This document shows positions 46,533 through 55,054 of a stretch of 64,000 nucleotides of DNA, one piece after another. The position numbers and the translations under genes were made by a program. This DNA comes from Alicyclobacillus suci (lineage in GTDB: Bacteria; Bacillota; Bacilli; Alicyclobacillales; Alicyclobacillaceae), in NCBI RefSeq assembly GCF_017329615.1, contig NZ_JAFMTW010000005.1:80279-144278 (forward strand), given 5' to 3'. How positions within the stretch are numbered: position 1 is the first letter of the stretch; each line of letters begins with the position of its first letter. The notes beneath the pieces are model-generated. The model saw only the letters and a list, made by a program, of their open reading frames with translations. It searched no databases and was not told the DNA's origin.

Positions 46533-47135
46533 ATGCGATTGTCGCGCTTGATAATCGGTGCGTCTACGGCCGCTTCAGTTTGGGGTCTAATGGTTGCCTC
46601 AGCGCATGGAGCGACTGATCCGAACGATGTCCATCTTTCAAAATTCGCATCAACGGTGAAGCAAGTACACCGGGTACCGGTTCGTGCGAAGTGGAAACAG
46701 ACCCGGACAGTGCACAAGTCGGTGCGTAATCATCCGACTTCATCGGGTGGACGTTCGCGTGTGGAGACGAAGCAAAATCTCTATTGGATGGCGCGCGTCA
46801 TCAACGCGGAAGCCGGCGGCGAATCCCGGATGGCGCAAATTGGCGTCGGGGATGTCGTCTTACACCGACTGCGCAGCGGTAAACACGGGACATCGGTTCA
46901 TGATGTGGTGTTCGAGACTGTCGGTGGCGTTTATCAGTTTTCGTGCGTGCCGAACGGTGCGATTTATAAGACTCCAAACGCTTCGAGTATACAGGCGGCC
47001 AAGGATGTGCTGAATGGTGCGGAAGATGTTCCGCACGCGACGGTGTTTTACAATCCCAGTGAGACGTCTTCGTCCAATTGGGTTCAATCACGCGTTCGTG
47101 TGAAACAGTATGATCACTTGGTGTTTGCAAAATAG
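46533..47135 (+). CDS. SleB-type cell-wall hydrolase without LysM domain
   Basis: A 200-residue exported protein. A signal peptide (MRLSRLIIGASTAASVWGL, ending near AHGA) is followed by a basic linker and then a Hydrolase_2/SleB domain from about residue 75 (NLYWMARVINAEAGGES, catalytic Glu; VGDVVLHRL; GVYQFSCVPNG; ATVFYNP). This family contains the spore cortex-lytic transglycosylases SleB and CwlJ. ATG 46533 matches the start of its paralogue at 57668. The linker replaces the LysM domain seen there. Confidence 0.85.
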   Translation: MRLSRLIIGASTAASVWGLMVASAHGATDPNDVHLSKFASTVKQVHRVPVRAKWKQTRTVHKSVRNHPTSSGGRSRVETKQNLYWMARVINAEAGGESRMAQIGVGDVVLHRLRSGKHGTSVHDVVFETVGGVYQFSCVPNGAIYKTPNASSIQAAKDVLNGAEDVPHATVFYNPSETSSSNWVQSRVRVKQYDHLVFAK

Positions 47136-47145
47136 TACTGGAACC

Positions 47146-47177
47146 TACACCGCAGGAATCCTGCGGTGTACGTTTTG
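47146..47177 (+). terminator. terminator of the SleB-like gene
   Basis: TACACCGCAG (47146-47155) pairs with CTGCGGTGTA (47161-47170), followed by CGTTTTG. Confidence 0.85.
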
Positions 47178-47180
47178 GTG

Positions 47181-47387
47181 TCAATGGGTGGCACAATTCG
47201 CACGGTCGACCGTTTCTCGGATAGACGCGTCCGTCGTTTCATCGTCGTCGTACGTAATGGTGGCAATTTGGTCGGCGAGATCGACATCTAGATGTTGGAC
47301 TCCTTGTAATGCGTGCAATGCATTGGATACCGCATTCGCGCACATGGGACATGTGGCGCCCTCAAGGGTCAGTGTAGAAATTGCCAA
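47181..47387 (-). CDS. heavy-metal-associated (HMA) domain protein
   Basis: A 68-residue copper-chaperone-like protein with GATCPMCANAV as the metal loop (CxxC with Pro-Met between) and LQGVQHLDVDLADQIATITY completing the fold. It differs clearly from the CopZ in the yaaH element (TCSGC), and there is no ATPase nearby. The metal could be Cu(I), Zn or Hg. Convergent with the SleB-like gene. Confidence 0.85.
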   Translation of the reverse strand: MAISTLTLEGATCPMCANAVSNALHALQGVQHLDVDLADQIATITYDDDETTDASIRETVDRANCATH

Positions 47388-47485
47388 CTCGGAATTCCCT
47401 CCCCCTGAACGTCAATTCGTGATTGGCTTCTCTTATCATCTCTTATCATCTCTGTCTTGTGGTTGGCTTATTCTCCGAGTTCATC

Positions 47486-47680
47486 TCATGCTTGATGAAT
47501 TTCATCCATGGTGTCTGAGAGGGATTCGCGAATCCATTGCAATAAGTCGAACCCACGCAGTTCTGGGTGCGAACGCATGCGAAGTGCCGCAATTTCCACA
47601 CGCCAGCGGTCAGCACCTGTTTGCTGTACCACTTCATCGATGGTCATGCGTTCTGCGTCGGTAAAGAAGCATCCTTCCAC
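47486..47680 (-). CDS. small hypothetical protein
   Basis: About 64 residues from GTG 47680 (preceded by GTGAGGTG), or 70 from TTG 47698, which lacks a site. It is mostly helical, with ERMTIDEVVQQTGADRWRVEIAALRM followed by LLQWIRESLSDTMDEI. Not a known family to me. It lies about 100 bases upstream of the HMA gene on the same strand, and the gap contains a CTCTTATCAT direct repeat. Confidence 0.45.
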   Translation of the reverse strand: MEGCFFTDAERMTIDEVVQQTGADRWRVEIAALRMRSHPELRGFDLLQWIRESLSDTMDEIHQA

Positions 47681-47848
47681 AATGGTCACCTCACACAAGA
47701 GTACGTTGGTTACGGCGCGTTATGGTTAAAGTAAGTGGCAGGGTTGTATGATTGATTAGATCAATTATACGGTTGCTATCTTGCGAAATGTGTCGAAACA
47801 GTGTGAGGTTGCAAAAATACGGCTGACGCGTGAAGGCGTGATAATGCT

Positions 47849-48100
47849 TCAATCGTGTGTGTCGCTTGGTTTGGTGTCACCGTGAACGGCAGCTCGCAAA
47901 ACTTGCGCCATTCGAAGGGCCTCGATAGCACACAGTTCAAACTCCACTTCCCCAGATACGTGACTGACTAACTGAATGACTTCTTTGCAACCGTGAGAAC
48001 AGATGAGATAATCCGGGTACTTCGCTTCTTCCCGAGGCACTTTTTGCGCGCTGAACCCTGATTGAAAACCACCGAGGTGTTCACCGCATAATTCGCACAT
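47849..48100 (-). CDS. small Cys-rich protein, probable zinc ribbon
   Basis: An 83-residue protein starting MCELCGEHLGG with a second cysteine/histidine group LICSHGCKEVIQLV. CxxC plus CxxxC would bind one zinc. The remainder is helical (FELCAIEALRMAQVLRAAV). The minus-strand ATG 48100 follows GAGGGGAGG. The frame is open upstream to 48310, but that part has no site and overlaps the opposing hydrolase gene. Function unknown. Confidence 0.62.
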   Translation of the reverse strand: MCELCGEHLGGFQSGFSAQKVPREEAKYPDYLICSHGCKEVIQLVSHVSGEVEFELCAIEALRMAQVLRAAVHGDTKPSDTHD

Positions 48101-48119
48101 ACCCTCACCTCCCCTCAAA

Positions 48120-48152
48120 CCGTCCATGGATATCGACCATGGATATCGACGG
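48120..48152. repeat. 13-bp tandem repeat
   Basis: CATGGATATCGAC occurs twice in direct succession between the divergent Cys-rich and hydrolase genes. It could be a regulator site or replication slippage. Confidence 0.5.
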
Positions 48153-48242
48153 CGTATGCACGTAAGTTGGCAGTGAACTGGGTAATCTGAACGTACTACG
48201 GTATGCGGGTGATGTCTGCTTTGAGAAACGGAGGCGTTTGAT

Positions 48243-49016
48243 TTGCCGATAACCGTGTTGAATAATGTTCGTATCCAATACCACACGTTTGGACAAGGGG
48301 CCCCCATCATCTTCGTTCCGCCGCCGATGGTCGGTTCTTTCGTGTTTTATAAACAAGCCATCGACCTGTCTCGACAGTTTCGGGTGATTTTAATGGAATT
48401 GCGTGGTCATGCAGGGAGCGACGTGTCAAAAAATCCGCTGTCGTATCCTATCGTTGCCGACGATATCTGTCATCTGATGGACTCCTTAAACTTATATCGA
48501 GCGGTTGTGGCTGGCTATTCCATGGGTGGGCAAATTGCCTTGGAGTTTGCACGGCGCTATCCTGAACGCGCCTATGGCATTATTCCAATTAGCGCATTTT
48601 CTGAGGTCAGTGATGCCAGATTGCGCATGGAGTTGTCAATGGCTTTGAAATTTGCCCAACCGGCTGGCATGCAGACGTTGGCGCTGGCGCTGGCAGTAGC
48701 CAATGCCGATAGTCGACGCGCGCTACGCAATATGTATCTTTCTGGGATGCGGTGTCATGTGCGCAATGTGGCTGACTTGTTTGGTGAAGCCATTCGTTAT
48801 CGATGTTCCGATGATTTGTCATCCATGCGAATGCCAATCCAGTTGGTGTTTGGAGAAAAAGATAGACGTTTGTTGCGCTATCGAGAAATCTTTAGGAACT
48901 GCCTTCCACAAGCTACTCAGGTTGTGATTCCGGGCGCACATCATCAAGTCCCGACCAGAGCGGCCGAGACTTTGAATGAGGAGATTTGCAGATTCTTGCG
49001 TGCCATAGACGTTTAA
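48243..49016 (+). CDS. alpha/beta-hydrolase
   Basis: A 257-residue alpha/beta-hydrolase. The nucleophile Ser lies in VAGYSMGGQIALEFARRYP, the acid Asp in QLVFGEKDRRL, and the His in VIPGAHHQVPTRAAE. The oxyanion loop FVPPPMVGS is Pro-rich, unlike the usual HG motif, so the substrate class is unclear. TTG 48243 follows GGAGG. It converges with an MFS exporter gene. Confidence 0.87.
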   Translation: MPITVLNNVRIQYHTFGQGAPIIFVPPPMVGSFVFYKQAIDLSRQFRVILMELRGHAGSDVSKNPLSYPIVADDICHLMDSLNLYRAVVAGYSMGGQIALEFARRYPERAYGIIPISAFSEVSDARLRMELSMALKFAQPAGMQTLALALAVANADSRRALRNMYLSGMRCHVRNVADLFGEAIRYRCSDDLSSMRMPIQLVFGEKDRRLLRYREIFRNCLPQATQVVIPGAHHQVPTRAAETLNEEICRFLRAIDV

Positions 49017-49030
49017 ATAGGTTTTTAGCA

Positions 49031-50323
49031 TCACATGGGCCCTGGTCGACGTGCCTGGCCATGGATCTGTCGATGGGCCGCGGTGTTCGTGGTATGCTCA
49101 CCGTTACTTGTCTTGTTTGCCGAGCCCGGCTTGATTGCCAGAAGCGACACGACAGCTGAGATTGCACACAGTCCACTGATGCTGAAGAACACGGCTTGGT
49201 GCGATACCTTGCTCAATAGGGATACGGCAGGCGGACCGGCGGCTACACCGATGTAGCGAACGCTACTGTAAAGCGACGTCACGCTGCCGCGTTCCTGCTT
49301 GTCAATGCCACTGGTAATCAGGGAATCCAGGCACGGCAATACCAATCCAATCCCCGCACCACCCACGACGAGCGCACCAATCAGCACATAAATATGGTTC
49401 ACTGCCGCGCCGGCCGTAATGGCAGCAGTTTGAATTACACAACCGGAAAACGATAGCCATTTCATGCGTTTCTTGTTGTCGTGAATTTTCTTACCAGTAA
49501 AATAGGAAGTGATACACAAGGATAGCAGTGGAATGGCCAGAATCAGCCCTTTGATAACGCCATCGATATGGAAAACGTCCTCCAACTGGGAGGATAAGTA
49601 AAACATCGCGCCAAAAATGACAAACATACAAATGCCGCCGATGGAGAAAATGGCAACCAGCCACCGCCCTTTGTCCGCGAAGATGCTGCGTAATGACGCC
49701 AGGAACGTGTGGAACTCGACTTTTTCCTCGTTGGCTTTTTGCGGAACTTTGACCAGCCACGCCACGAGGATGACGGAGACCGCACAAAATACCGGAATGG
49801 ACAAAAATGGGACGTACCAAATCCACATGGCGAGTGCTGCGCCGAGGATGGGGCTGAGTACTTTGCCAAAGGTATTGGCTGTTTCGATAAGGCCAAGCCC
49901 TTGGCTCACATCGTCTTCCCGTTTGAACATATCGCCCACTAATGGCAATACAATTGGAAACGATCCCGCCGCACCAATTCCCTGCAGAAAACGCCCCGCT
50001 AAAATCACCCAATAGCTACTTTGCATAAACCACGCGGCCCCACCGGCAATAAGGCCACCGATACCGGTGATGATGAGACTGGGAATAATGATTTTTTTAC
50101 GGCCAAACTGGTCAGACAGATAACCGGCAACCGGAATGAGAAAAATCGCCACAACCGAATACACGGTGATGACCATACTAACCTGAAACGAGCCGACGTG
50201 TAACTGTCGTTCCATTTCTGGCAATACGGGTATCAACATTGAATTTCCCAGCGTCATAATTAATGGAATCGACGCTAAGGCGACGAGATCGAGCTTTTTA
50301 TCGGCTTGCATCTGATCACCCAT
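49031..50323 (-). CDS. MFS multidrug exporter, Bcr/Blt-like
   Basis: About 430 residues with 12 membrane segments. DQFGRKKIIIPSL is the MFS loop 2-3 signature, and FLQGIGAAGSFPIVLPLVGDMF matches motif C of drug/H+ antiporters. A second half-repeat follows. The C-terminal tail is basic and His/Arg-rich. Starts at 50341, 50323 and 50311 are in frame. I give ATG 50323, although GATGGGTGAT before 50311 is the best site. Substrate unknown. Confidence 0.85.
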   Translation of the reverse strand: MGDQMQADKKLDLVALASIPLIMTLGNSMLIPVLPEMERQLHVGSFQVSMVITVYSVVAIFLIPVAGYLSDQFGRKKIIIPSLIITGIGGLIAGGAAWFMQSSYWVILAGRFLQGIGAAGSFPIVLPLVGDMFKREDDVSQGLGLIETANTFGKVLSPILGAALAMWIWYVPFLSIPVFCAVSVILVAWLVKVPQKANEEKVEFHTFLASLRSIFADKGRWLVAIFSIGGICMFVIFGAMFYLSSQLEDVFHIDGVIKGLILAIPLLSLCITSYFTGKKIHDNKKRMKWLSFSGCVIQTAAITAGAAVNHIYVLIGALVVGGAGIGLVLPCLDSLITSGIDKQERGSVTSLYSSVRYIGVAAGPPAVSLLSKVSHQAVFFSISGLCAISAVVSLLAIKPGSANKTSNGEHTTNTAAHRQIHGQARRPGPM

Positions 50324-50517
50324 CTTTTCTGAAAGTGACAATTCGTACTGGTGTTACGGTATGTGGCACATAACATGTCCAACTCGGTGCAGTGCAATGT
50401 GTATTATCGCCGTCGGTGAATGGGATAAAGATTGCATAATGTTACGCCAATGTCTCAAGACTAGAAGATGGTTTACAGTACACCCAGCACACTGGAAGAG
50501 CACTTGAGGAGGAATAG

Positions 50518-51117
50518 ATGATGCCTGGACAATATGCGGCACACGAAATGCTCGCCATGAATGAGGCTTTGATGACAAAGTCTGCACATATTCAAATGCT
50601 CAACATGTTCGCCCAACTTGCTGTGGATACGCGGTTAAAAAGCATCGCGCAGAAACAGGCGCAGACCGGTATCAACCATTACAATCTCGGTGTCCAATTG
50701 ATTCAGGGCCAAGAGCAAGTGCCGACTATGGCGGTGCAATATCACATGGATACATTTGGTGAACCTAAACTAGGTCTATCGCAAATGGCACAAGTCGGGC
50801 AACAACCGGGGAATGTCACAGCGCCAGCCACGAATGCAAGCCCCGTGACCGACAAGGCGATAGCCACGACGATATTAAACCTGCAGAAATTTGGCTGCAT
50901 TAGCTGGATGACACTCGGTTTGGAGTGTGCGAATCCGAAGTTTCGCGAGTATCTCGTAGATGGCGCAAACTTGTGTCACAAATTGGCCTATGAAGTGTGG
51001 TCATATATGAACCATCAGGGATATTACCAGGTACCTGAAATGCCGATGAATGCCGTGCAGCAATTCATGCAAAATTACCAGTTGAGTCCGGGTGCGAAGC
51101 AAATGGAACTTCAATAA
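50518..51117 (+). CDS. CotF-like spore coat protein
   Basis: A 199-residue helical protein with two ferritin-like halves: residues 5-65 (YAAHEMLAMNEALMTKSAHI) and 110-170 (LNLQKFGCISWMTLGLECANPKFREYL). Between them is an Ala/Pro/Thr-rich linker. This matches the CotF/coat-F family of spore coat proteins. GAGGAGGA stands at the correct distance before ATG 50518. CATAATGTTA at 50435 is a loose sigma-K-like -10. Role: outer spore layers. Confidence 0.85.
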   Translation: MMPGQYAAHEMLAMNEALMTKSAHIQMLNMFAQLAVDTRLKSIAQKQAQTGINHYNLGVQLIQGQEQVPTMAVQYHMDTFGEPKLGLSQMAQVGQQPGNVTAPATNASPVTDKAIATTILNLQKFGCISWMTLGLECANPKFREYLVDGANLCHKLAYEVWSYMNHQGYYQVPEMPMNAVQQFMQNYQLSPGAKQMELQ

Positions 51118-51433
51118 TTTATGCACAGAGTACAAGCGAACCAGCAATCGCGGATATTTGCGCGCAGGTAACCCATACGGGTTGCCTGTTTTTGATGTTT
51201 ATTGGTATTTGTTGATATACGGTTTGCCGCTTTCCTGATAAGCGTTCGCCAGTTTGGTATGCCACTTCTCTGTGCGATTTGCGTTCATCCCTTCAAATTC
51301 TTTCGTACTAGGATTAGACTGTGGATAGGTTCTTTACTTTATGCAGGAGGATCCAGCTGATTTCAAGACGACTTCAAGGATGACATTCTATATTGGCTAT
51401 GAAAGAATTGCGTTTTGGTCTGGAGGAATCGGC

Positions 51434-52519
51434 GTGAATCATAAATCGCGAATGGTTGCCCTGATGGTGACACTATCTGCTGCAGGTTTGGTTACAACAG
51501 GGATTTATCACCTTGGGAACGGGACAAATGGGACAGTTGTCGATACCTCGCAGGGGAGTGCAGGATTTGTCTTGGCGCACAGTCAATTTACGCCAATGAC
51601 ATGGACAGATTCACGGCGTAGTAATCGAGCGCCCTTCGGCAATGGTTACAGTACTTCACCTCGTTCGTCTACCACCTCTTCTGGCGTTCCTAATGGTGAG
51701 GGTAGTTATCAGGATACCGTGTCGGGAGATGTACCAACAGGAACGCAAGCGTCGGAGAACTGGGCTGGTTATGTGGCTACACCCCAGGCATCGTCTAAAC
51801 CCTTTACGAGTGTGCATGGTTCTTGGACCGTACCTACATTGGAAACTACAAGCAATCAAGGCGTCGCTGCTCAATGGGTGGGACTTGGCGGCGTGAATTC
51901 TGATGATTTGTTGCAAGTCGGCACGATTGAACAAGTCGAGAATGGACAAGTGGTGAACACTGTATTTTGGGAGAAACTTCCTTCAGCGGCAAAGACGGTG
52001 ATGACGGTTGAGGCGGGGTCGACCATTGATGCTAGTGTCAAACAAGCTTCTGGCACGACGTGGGATGTGATGGTCACTGTGACGTCTCCTGAGGGCCAGA
52101 CGCAAACGAAGACGATTCCCGTCACATTGAGTGCGTCGTATGAAAAGGGAATTGGTACTTCTGCCGAGTGGATTAGCGAAGATCCATCGACAACCAACGG
52201 AGAGTTGTATCCGCTCGCCAATGCAGGAACGGTGGCATTTAGTGCAGCAACGGTAGATGGTGGGGCCATCAATGCAGAAACGAATGATGTTGTGCCGATG
52301 GCCGTCGTCTCGCAACAAGGACAAGTTCTCATTTCGCCGTCGCAGTTAGGATCCGATGGGGAATCATTTTCGACGACGACTTTGGCGACGTCGACGGTTG
52401 AGGGAAATTCGGGGCCATTCAGTACGCCTTCCCGCCGGCATCATGGGTTCATACCGATACCTGGTGGAACTCCTTGGGCACAAGGAATGGGCAGTCACTT
52501 AGGATATGCATGGAGATAA
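51434..52519 (+). CDS. G1-family (eqolisin) acid glutamic protease
   Basis: A 361-residue exported protease. An N-terminal export segment (MVALMVTLSAAGLVTTGIYHLG) is followed by a Ser/Thr-rich pro-region to about residue 110. The beta-sandwich catalytic domain starts SENWAGYVATP. The catalytic Gln lies in AAQWVGLGG and the Glu in SAEWISEDP, with GSWTVPT and VFWEKLP between. Eqolisins cut proteins at very low pH, fitting an acidophile. GTG 51434 follows GGAGG. The long N-terminal frame back to 51341 is not needed. Confidence 0.9.
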   Translation: MNHKSRMVALMVTLSAAGLVTTGIYHLGNGTNGTVVDTSQGSAGFVLAHSQFTPMTWTDSRRSNRAPFGNGYSTSPRSSTTSSGVPNGEGSYQDTVSGDVPTGTQASENWAGYVATPQASSKPFTSVHGSWTVPTLETTSNQGVAAQWVGLGGVNSDDLLQVGTIEQVENGQVVNTVFWEKLPSAAKTVMTVEAGSTIDASVKQASGTTWDVMVTVTSPEGQTQTKTIPVTLSASYEKGIGTSAEWISEDPSTTNGELYPLANAGTVAFSAATVDGGAINAETNDVVPMAVVSQQGQVLISPSQLGSDGESFSTTTLATSTVEGNSGPFSTPSRRHHGFIPIPGGTPWAQGMGSHLGYAWR

Positions 52520-52599
52520 TGTAAATCGGCAACCATACCTCCAAACCATTCTTTGGTTCAACATAGTGAACCAGGGGATGAGAGATGGGGGATTGAAGG

Positions 52600-52797
52600 A
52601 TGGCCGAACGCCCGACGAAAGACCAATTTGAAGTGGAAACATCGTTTGCCGCGCCGGAGGACGAACAGGGGTTGTTTGGGAACGAAATCACGCAAGAGCA
52701 GATTCGGGACATATATTTTGCGGGAACGAGTGACGGCGTGGTGTATCTGGGAAATACGAAAGTCCTTCGTCTTGAGCAAGGCGAACAGACAGAGTAA
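52600..52797 (+). CDS. 65-residue acidic protein of unknown function
   Basis: A soluble, Glu/Gln-rich protein (MAERPTKDQFEVETSFAAPE, then ITQEQIRDIYFAG, and a beta-like tail GVVYLGNTKVLRLEQG). ATG 52600 follows GGGGGA. I recognise no family. It stands alone between the eqolisin and ydjO, followed by a hairpin. Confidence 0.55.
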   Translation: MAERPTKDQFEVETSFAAPEDEQGLFGNEITQEQIRDIYFAGTSDGVVYLGNTKVLRLEQGEQTE

Positions 52798-52909
52798 TTG
52801 TGTTTTCAAGGTGATTTCGAGGCATTCTCTGTAGAATTGGTTACGTGGAGAACTTGGAAGCTGTTTGAACAAGTGAATATTTCCGAGTGATACTTCAAGC
52901 CCTCACTTT

Positions 52910-52940
52910 GCCTGCTGCCCTTGTGCGCAGGCACTTTTTG
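52910..52940 (+). terminator. terminator-like hairpin
   Basis: GCCTGC (52910-52915) pairs with GCAGGC (52927-52932) and is followed by ACTTTTTG. It probably ends the 52600 transcript. Confidence 0.65.
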
Positions 52941-53000
52941 TGTCTTGAATGGTTGTATGGTGACTGTGGTGATGAATCAACGGTATCGCCAGAGCAGAGG

Positions 53001-53076
53001 TTTCGGTGTGCCCTCAATTGTGCTATACTGAAAATGGTAAATCATTGTGAATTTCTTACGCGACCTTCTCACGGGA
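53001..53076 (+). promoter_or_regulatory. ydjO promoter and leader
   Basis: An extended -10, TGCTATACT (53021-53029), with a weak -35 TTTCGG (53001-53006). The roughly 130-base leader contains GCGACC...GGTCGC (about 53053-53076), a stable hairpin. Long leaders are typical of cold-induced genes, which fits the product. Confidence 0.6.
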
Positions 53077-53159
53077 GGGTCGCTTGCTTTATCGCTCACA
53101 CGATGTGCGTCGAGGGAATTACGGTTTGCAACCTTAGGATTGATAAGGAGATGTAGTCC

Positions 53160-53336
53160 ATGTTTGGCAAGCGGAATGAAGAAGTGGTGCCGAATGTCGA
53201 AACCCCTATCTGGTCCTGCACAAGTGACACATGTAACGTCTGGATGCGGCAGAATTTCACATTTGAGACGGAACCGCGTTGTCCAGTTTGTCAGTCACCT
53301 ATGACGCAGGACGTACGGGATCTACCTGAGATTTAA
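53160..53336 (+). CDS. ydjO: cold-inducible YdjO-family zinc-ribbon protein
   Basis: A 58-residue protein, MFGKRNEEVVPNVETPIWSC at the start, with four cysteines (WSCTSDTCNVW and PRCPVCQSPM) forming a zinc ribbon, ending DVRDLPEI. This pattern and length match Bacillus YdjO, a cold-inducible small protein of unknown biochemical role. ATG 53160 lies nine bases from AAGGAG. The four cysteines and the conserved tail make it convincing despite its size. Confidence 0.88.
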   Translation: MFGKRNEEVVPNVETPIWSCTSDTCNVWMRQNFTFETEPRCPVCQSPMTQDVRDLPEI

Positions 53337-53371
53337 TCGACTCATACACTGTGTTCAATGCACTTTTGATA

Positions 53372-53406
53372 CGAAAAAGACGCCCTTCGTTGGGGCGTCT
53401 TTTTCG
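53372..53406. terminator. bidirectional terminator after ydjO
   Basis: CGAAAAAGACGCCC pairs with GGGCGTCTTTTTCG around a short loop. It has runs on both sides and is shared with the convergent membrane-protein gene. Confidence 0.93.
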
Positions 53407-53410
53407 TTAC

Positions 53411-53734
53411 TTATGCGTTCATACGTCGCTTGCCTGCTTCTGGGGAACTGCACAACGCGATAATGCCGGTGAGCAGCAGCAAAACGCCCGTAGGGAGGAA
53501 GGAGTACGTCACAAAAATGAACCCTAAGATGGCGCAAATAATCATCACTACACCGCTGAGTTTTGGGATATGTCGTGCACTCAGTGAGGCGATGACACCC
53601 ACGATAGATACTACCAGCATCACGATAGTGTGCGCATTGATGCCGGGATAGTTCCCATAGTGCTCTGCCATTTTAATAATGCTTTCAACAACTCCAATGA
53701 GACTCGCCACTAGGCCAATCAGCAGAGGTATCAT
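53411..53734 (-). CDS. small four-helix membrane protein (DUF4064-like)
   Basis: A 107-residue hydrophobic protein with four membrane helices and a Ser/Glu/Lys tail. It opens IPLLIGLVASLIGVVESIIK, with PKLSGVVMIICAILGFI in the third helix. The layout fits the DUF4064/DUF308-type small membrane proteins. Function unknown. Monocistronic, ending at the shared terminator. Confidence 0.65.
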   Translation of the reverse strand: MIPLLIGLVASLIGVVESIIKMAEHYGNYPGINAHTIVMLVVSIVGVIASLSARHIPKLSGVVMIICAILGFIFVTYSFLPTGVLLLLTGIIALCSSPEAGKRRMNA

Positions 53735-53823
53735 CTGTCTTGCTCCTTCCAGGTTTCATGTCCTTACTCAGTGTATCGGTTCCTTATTGTAAACACAAAG
53801 GGATGAAAAGGTACGTATAGGCA

Positions 53824-53853
53824 CAAAAAAAGCCCATGTGGACATGGGCTTTA
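53824..53853 (-). terminator. terminator of the first csp gene
   Basis: On the minus strand AGCCCATGT pairs with ACATGGGCT around CC, followed by a run of seven T. Confidence 0.93.
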
Positions 53854-53861
53854 TCCGTCAC

Positions 53862-54062
53862 TTAGTATTTGACAACGTTTGCAGCCTGCGGGCCCTTTGG
53901 TCCTTCAACGATGTCGAAGGTTACGCGTTGGCCTTCGTCGAGGGTTTTGAAACCGTTGCCTTGGATAGCACTGAAGTGTACAAAAACATCATCAGCACCT
54001 TCAACTTGAATGAAACCGAAACCTTTTTCCGAATTAAACCATTTTACAATACCTTCTTGCAT
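53862..54062 (-). CDS. cold-shock protein (CspA family), copy 1
   Basis: A 66-residue OB-fold protein with both RNA-binding motifs, KGFGFIQV (RNP1) and VFVHF (RNP2). It acts as an RNA chaperone and transcription antiterminator. ATG 54062 follows ATGGAGGA, as in the two other copies in the window. The protein differs from them at a few residues (GADDVF for GGDDVF, RVTFDIV). It has a long structured leader. Confidence 0.96.
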   Translation of the reverse strand: MQEGIVKWFNSEKGFGFIQVEGADDVFVHFSAIQGNGFKTLDEGQRVTFDIVEGPKGPQAANVVKY

Positions 54063-54113
54063 CCCAATTCCTCCATGGTGCATACGCACTTCCAAAATTC
54101 ATTTGCATGAATA

Positions 54114-54179
54114 AAGCCGTTCTGATACTGACCCATTGGAGGCCAGTTCGAACGGCTTCAGCATTATCAATATTGATAA
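54114..54179 (-). promoter_or_regulatory. structured 5' leader of csp copy 1
   Basis: Two dyads lie in the leader: a 45-base hairpin closed by AAGCCGTTC (54114-54122) and GAACGGCTT (54150-54158), and a perfect palindrome TTATCAATATTGATAA (54164-54179). Leaders of csp mRNAs can act as temperature-dependent RNA switches. Confidence 0.6.
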
Positions 54180-54201
54180 CATGCAAATGGGTATTGACTA
54201 C

Positions 54202-54230
54202 ATCATACATCAAAGCTCCTGTAAAGTCAA
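54202..54230 (-). promoter_or_regulatory. promoter of csp copy 1
   Basis: On the minus strand TTGACT (54230-54225), 17 bases, TATGAT (54207-54202). It predicts a leader of about 130 bases. The rest of the 54063-54407 gap shows no gene. Confidence 0.75.
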
Positions 54231-54407
54231 ATATCTTGTCAAAACTACCTGCTAGTTCCAATAGTTTTGTCCTTATTGTTGCAATAGGATTTTCTTGGTT
54301 TTTTCGGCATGGATAACGTTTTTGGATTTACAACTTTGCACCAGGATAGACGGTTCGGTCGAGCAGAGAATAACAGCGAGCCATTTGACCTTCGAGGAGG
54401 AATGGAC

Positions 54408-54710
54408 ATGGTCGATTTGACTGCGGTGAAGGAGCGGTTGACGCACGTCCTCGACCCAGAGATTCGTGTGAATGTCGTTGACCTTGGTTTGATTTACGAC
54501 ATCTCCGAACCGAAGGAGGGACAAGTCAACATCAAAATGACATTGACCACGCCGGACTGTCCACTCCACGAAGGCTTTCTGGATGCCATTGAGGCCGCCG
54601 TCGCGCCAGTAAAGGGTGTCGAATACGTCAAGGTCGATGTCGTGTTTGACCCGCCCTGGACGCCGGATCGAATGAATCCAGATGTGCGTAAGCAATTGGG
54701 GATTGTATGA
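54408..54710 (+). CDS. MIP18/DUF59-family iron-sulfur assembly protein
   Basis: A 100-residue single MIP18-family domain. VLDPEIRVNVVDLGLIYDI opens the conserved region, MTLTTPDCPLH carries the conserved Cys, and VDVVFDPPWTPDRM ends it. SufT/PaaD-like members help mature [4Fe-4S] proteins. IlvD and LeuC in this genome are potential clients. ATG 54408 is seven bases from GAGGAGG; ATG 54402 is too close. Confidence 0.88.
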   Translation: MVDLTAVKERLTHVLDPEIRVNVVDLGLIYDISEPKEGQVNIKMTLTTPDCPLHEGFLDAIEAAVAPVKGVEYVKVDVVFDPPWTPDRMNPDVRKQLGIV

Positions 54711-54760
54711 GCCGCTGATGAACTGTCATTGTTCGCGACGATTTAGGGGAGGGAACCGGC

Positions 54761-54979
54761 ATGAATGTGAATGTCAAATGTAGTGTTTCGAATTGTTACT
54801 TCTGGCGAGATAATAATGATTGCGCGGCGCCCGCCATCATGGTAACCGTCGATGAGAACGCGCAAGCGAACTTTAATGTCGAAATTGCGGATGAAATTAT
54901 GGTCGACTTGGAAGGGAAGCAGGATGCGCCATCTTCTGCTAAGACCTGTTGCCATACCTTTCGACCCTCTGAGTCGTAA
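54761..54979 (+). CDS. DUF1540-domain small Cys-rich protein
   Basis: A 72-residue protein. VKCSVSNCYFWRDNNDCAAPAI is the DUF1540 signature (C-x4-C-x8-C), followed by IMVTVDENAQ and a second Cys pair near the end (TCCHTF). The family is widespread in spore-formers and probably binds metal, but has no known function. It lies 50 bases after the MIP18 gene and may be co-transcribed. Confidence 0.85.
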   Translation: MNVNVKCSVSNCYFWRDNNDCAAPAIMVTVDENAQANFNVEIADEIMVDLEGKQDAPSSAKTCCHTFRPSES

Positions 54980-55054
54980 AGGTGTGCTGGCCCAATGGGT
55001 TATTGGTGATCCATGTTCAGTGGGGCATGAACTTGGAAGGGGAGGATGTCTGAC

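Noticed and set aside
48101..48310. Upstream extension of the Cys-rich protein
   Set aside because: It overlaps the opposing alpha/beta-hydrolase start, and the real ribosome site is at ATG 48100.
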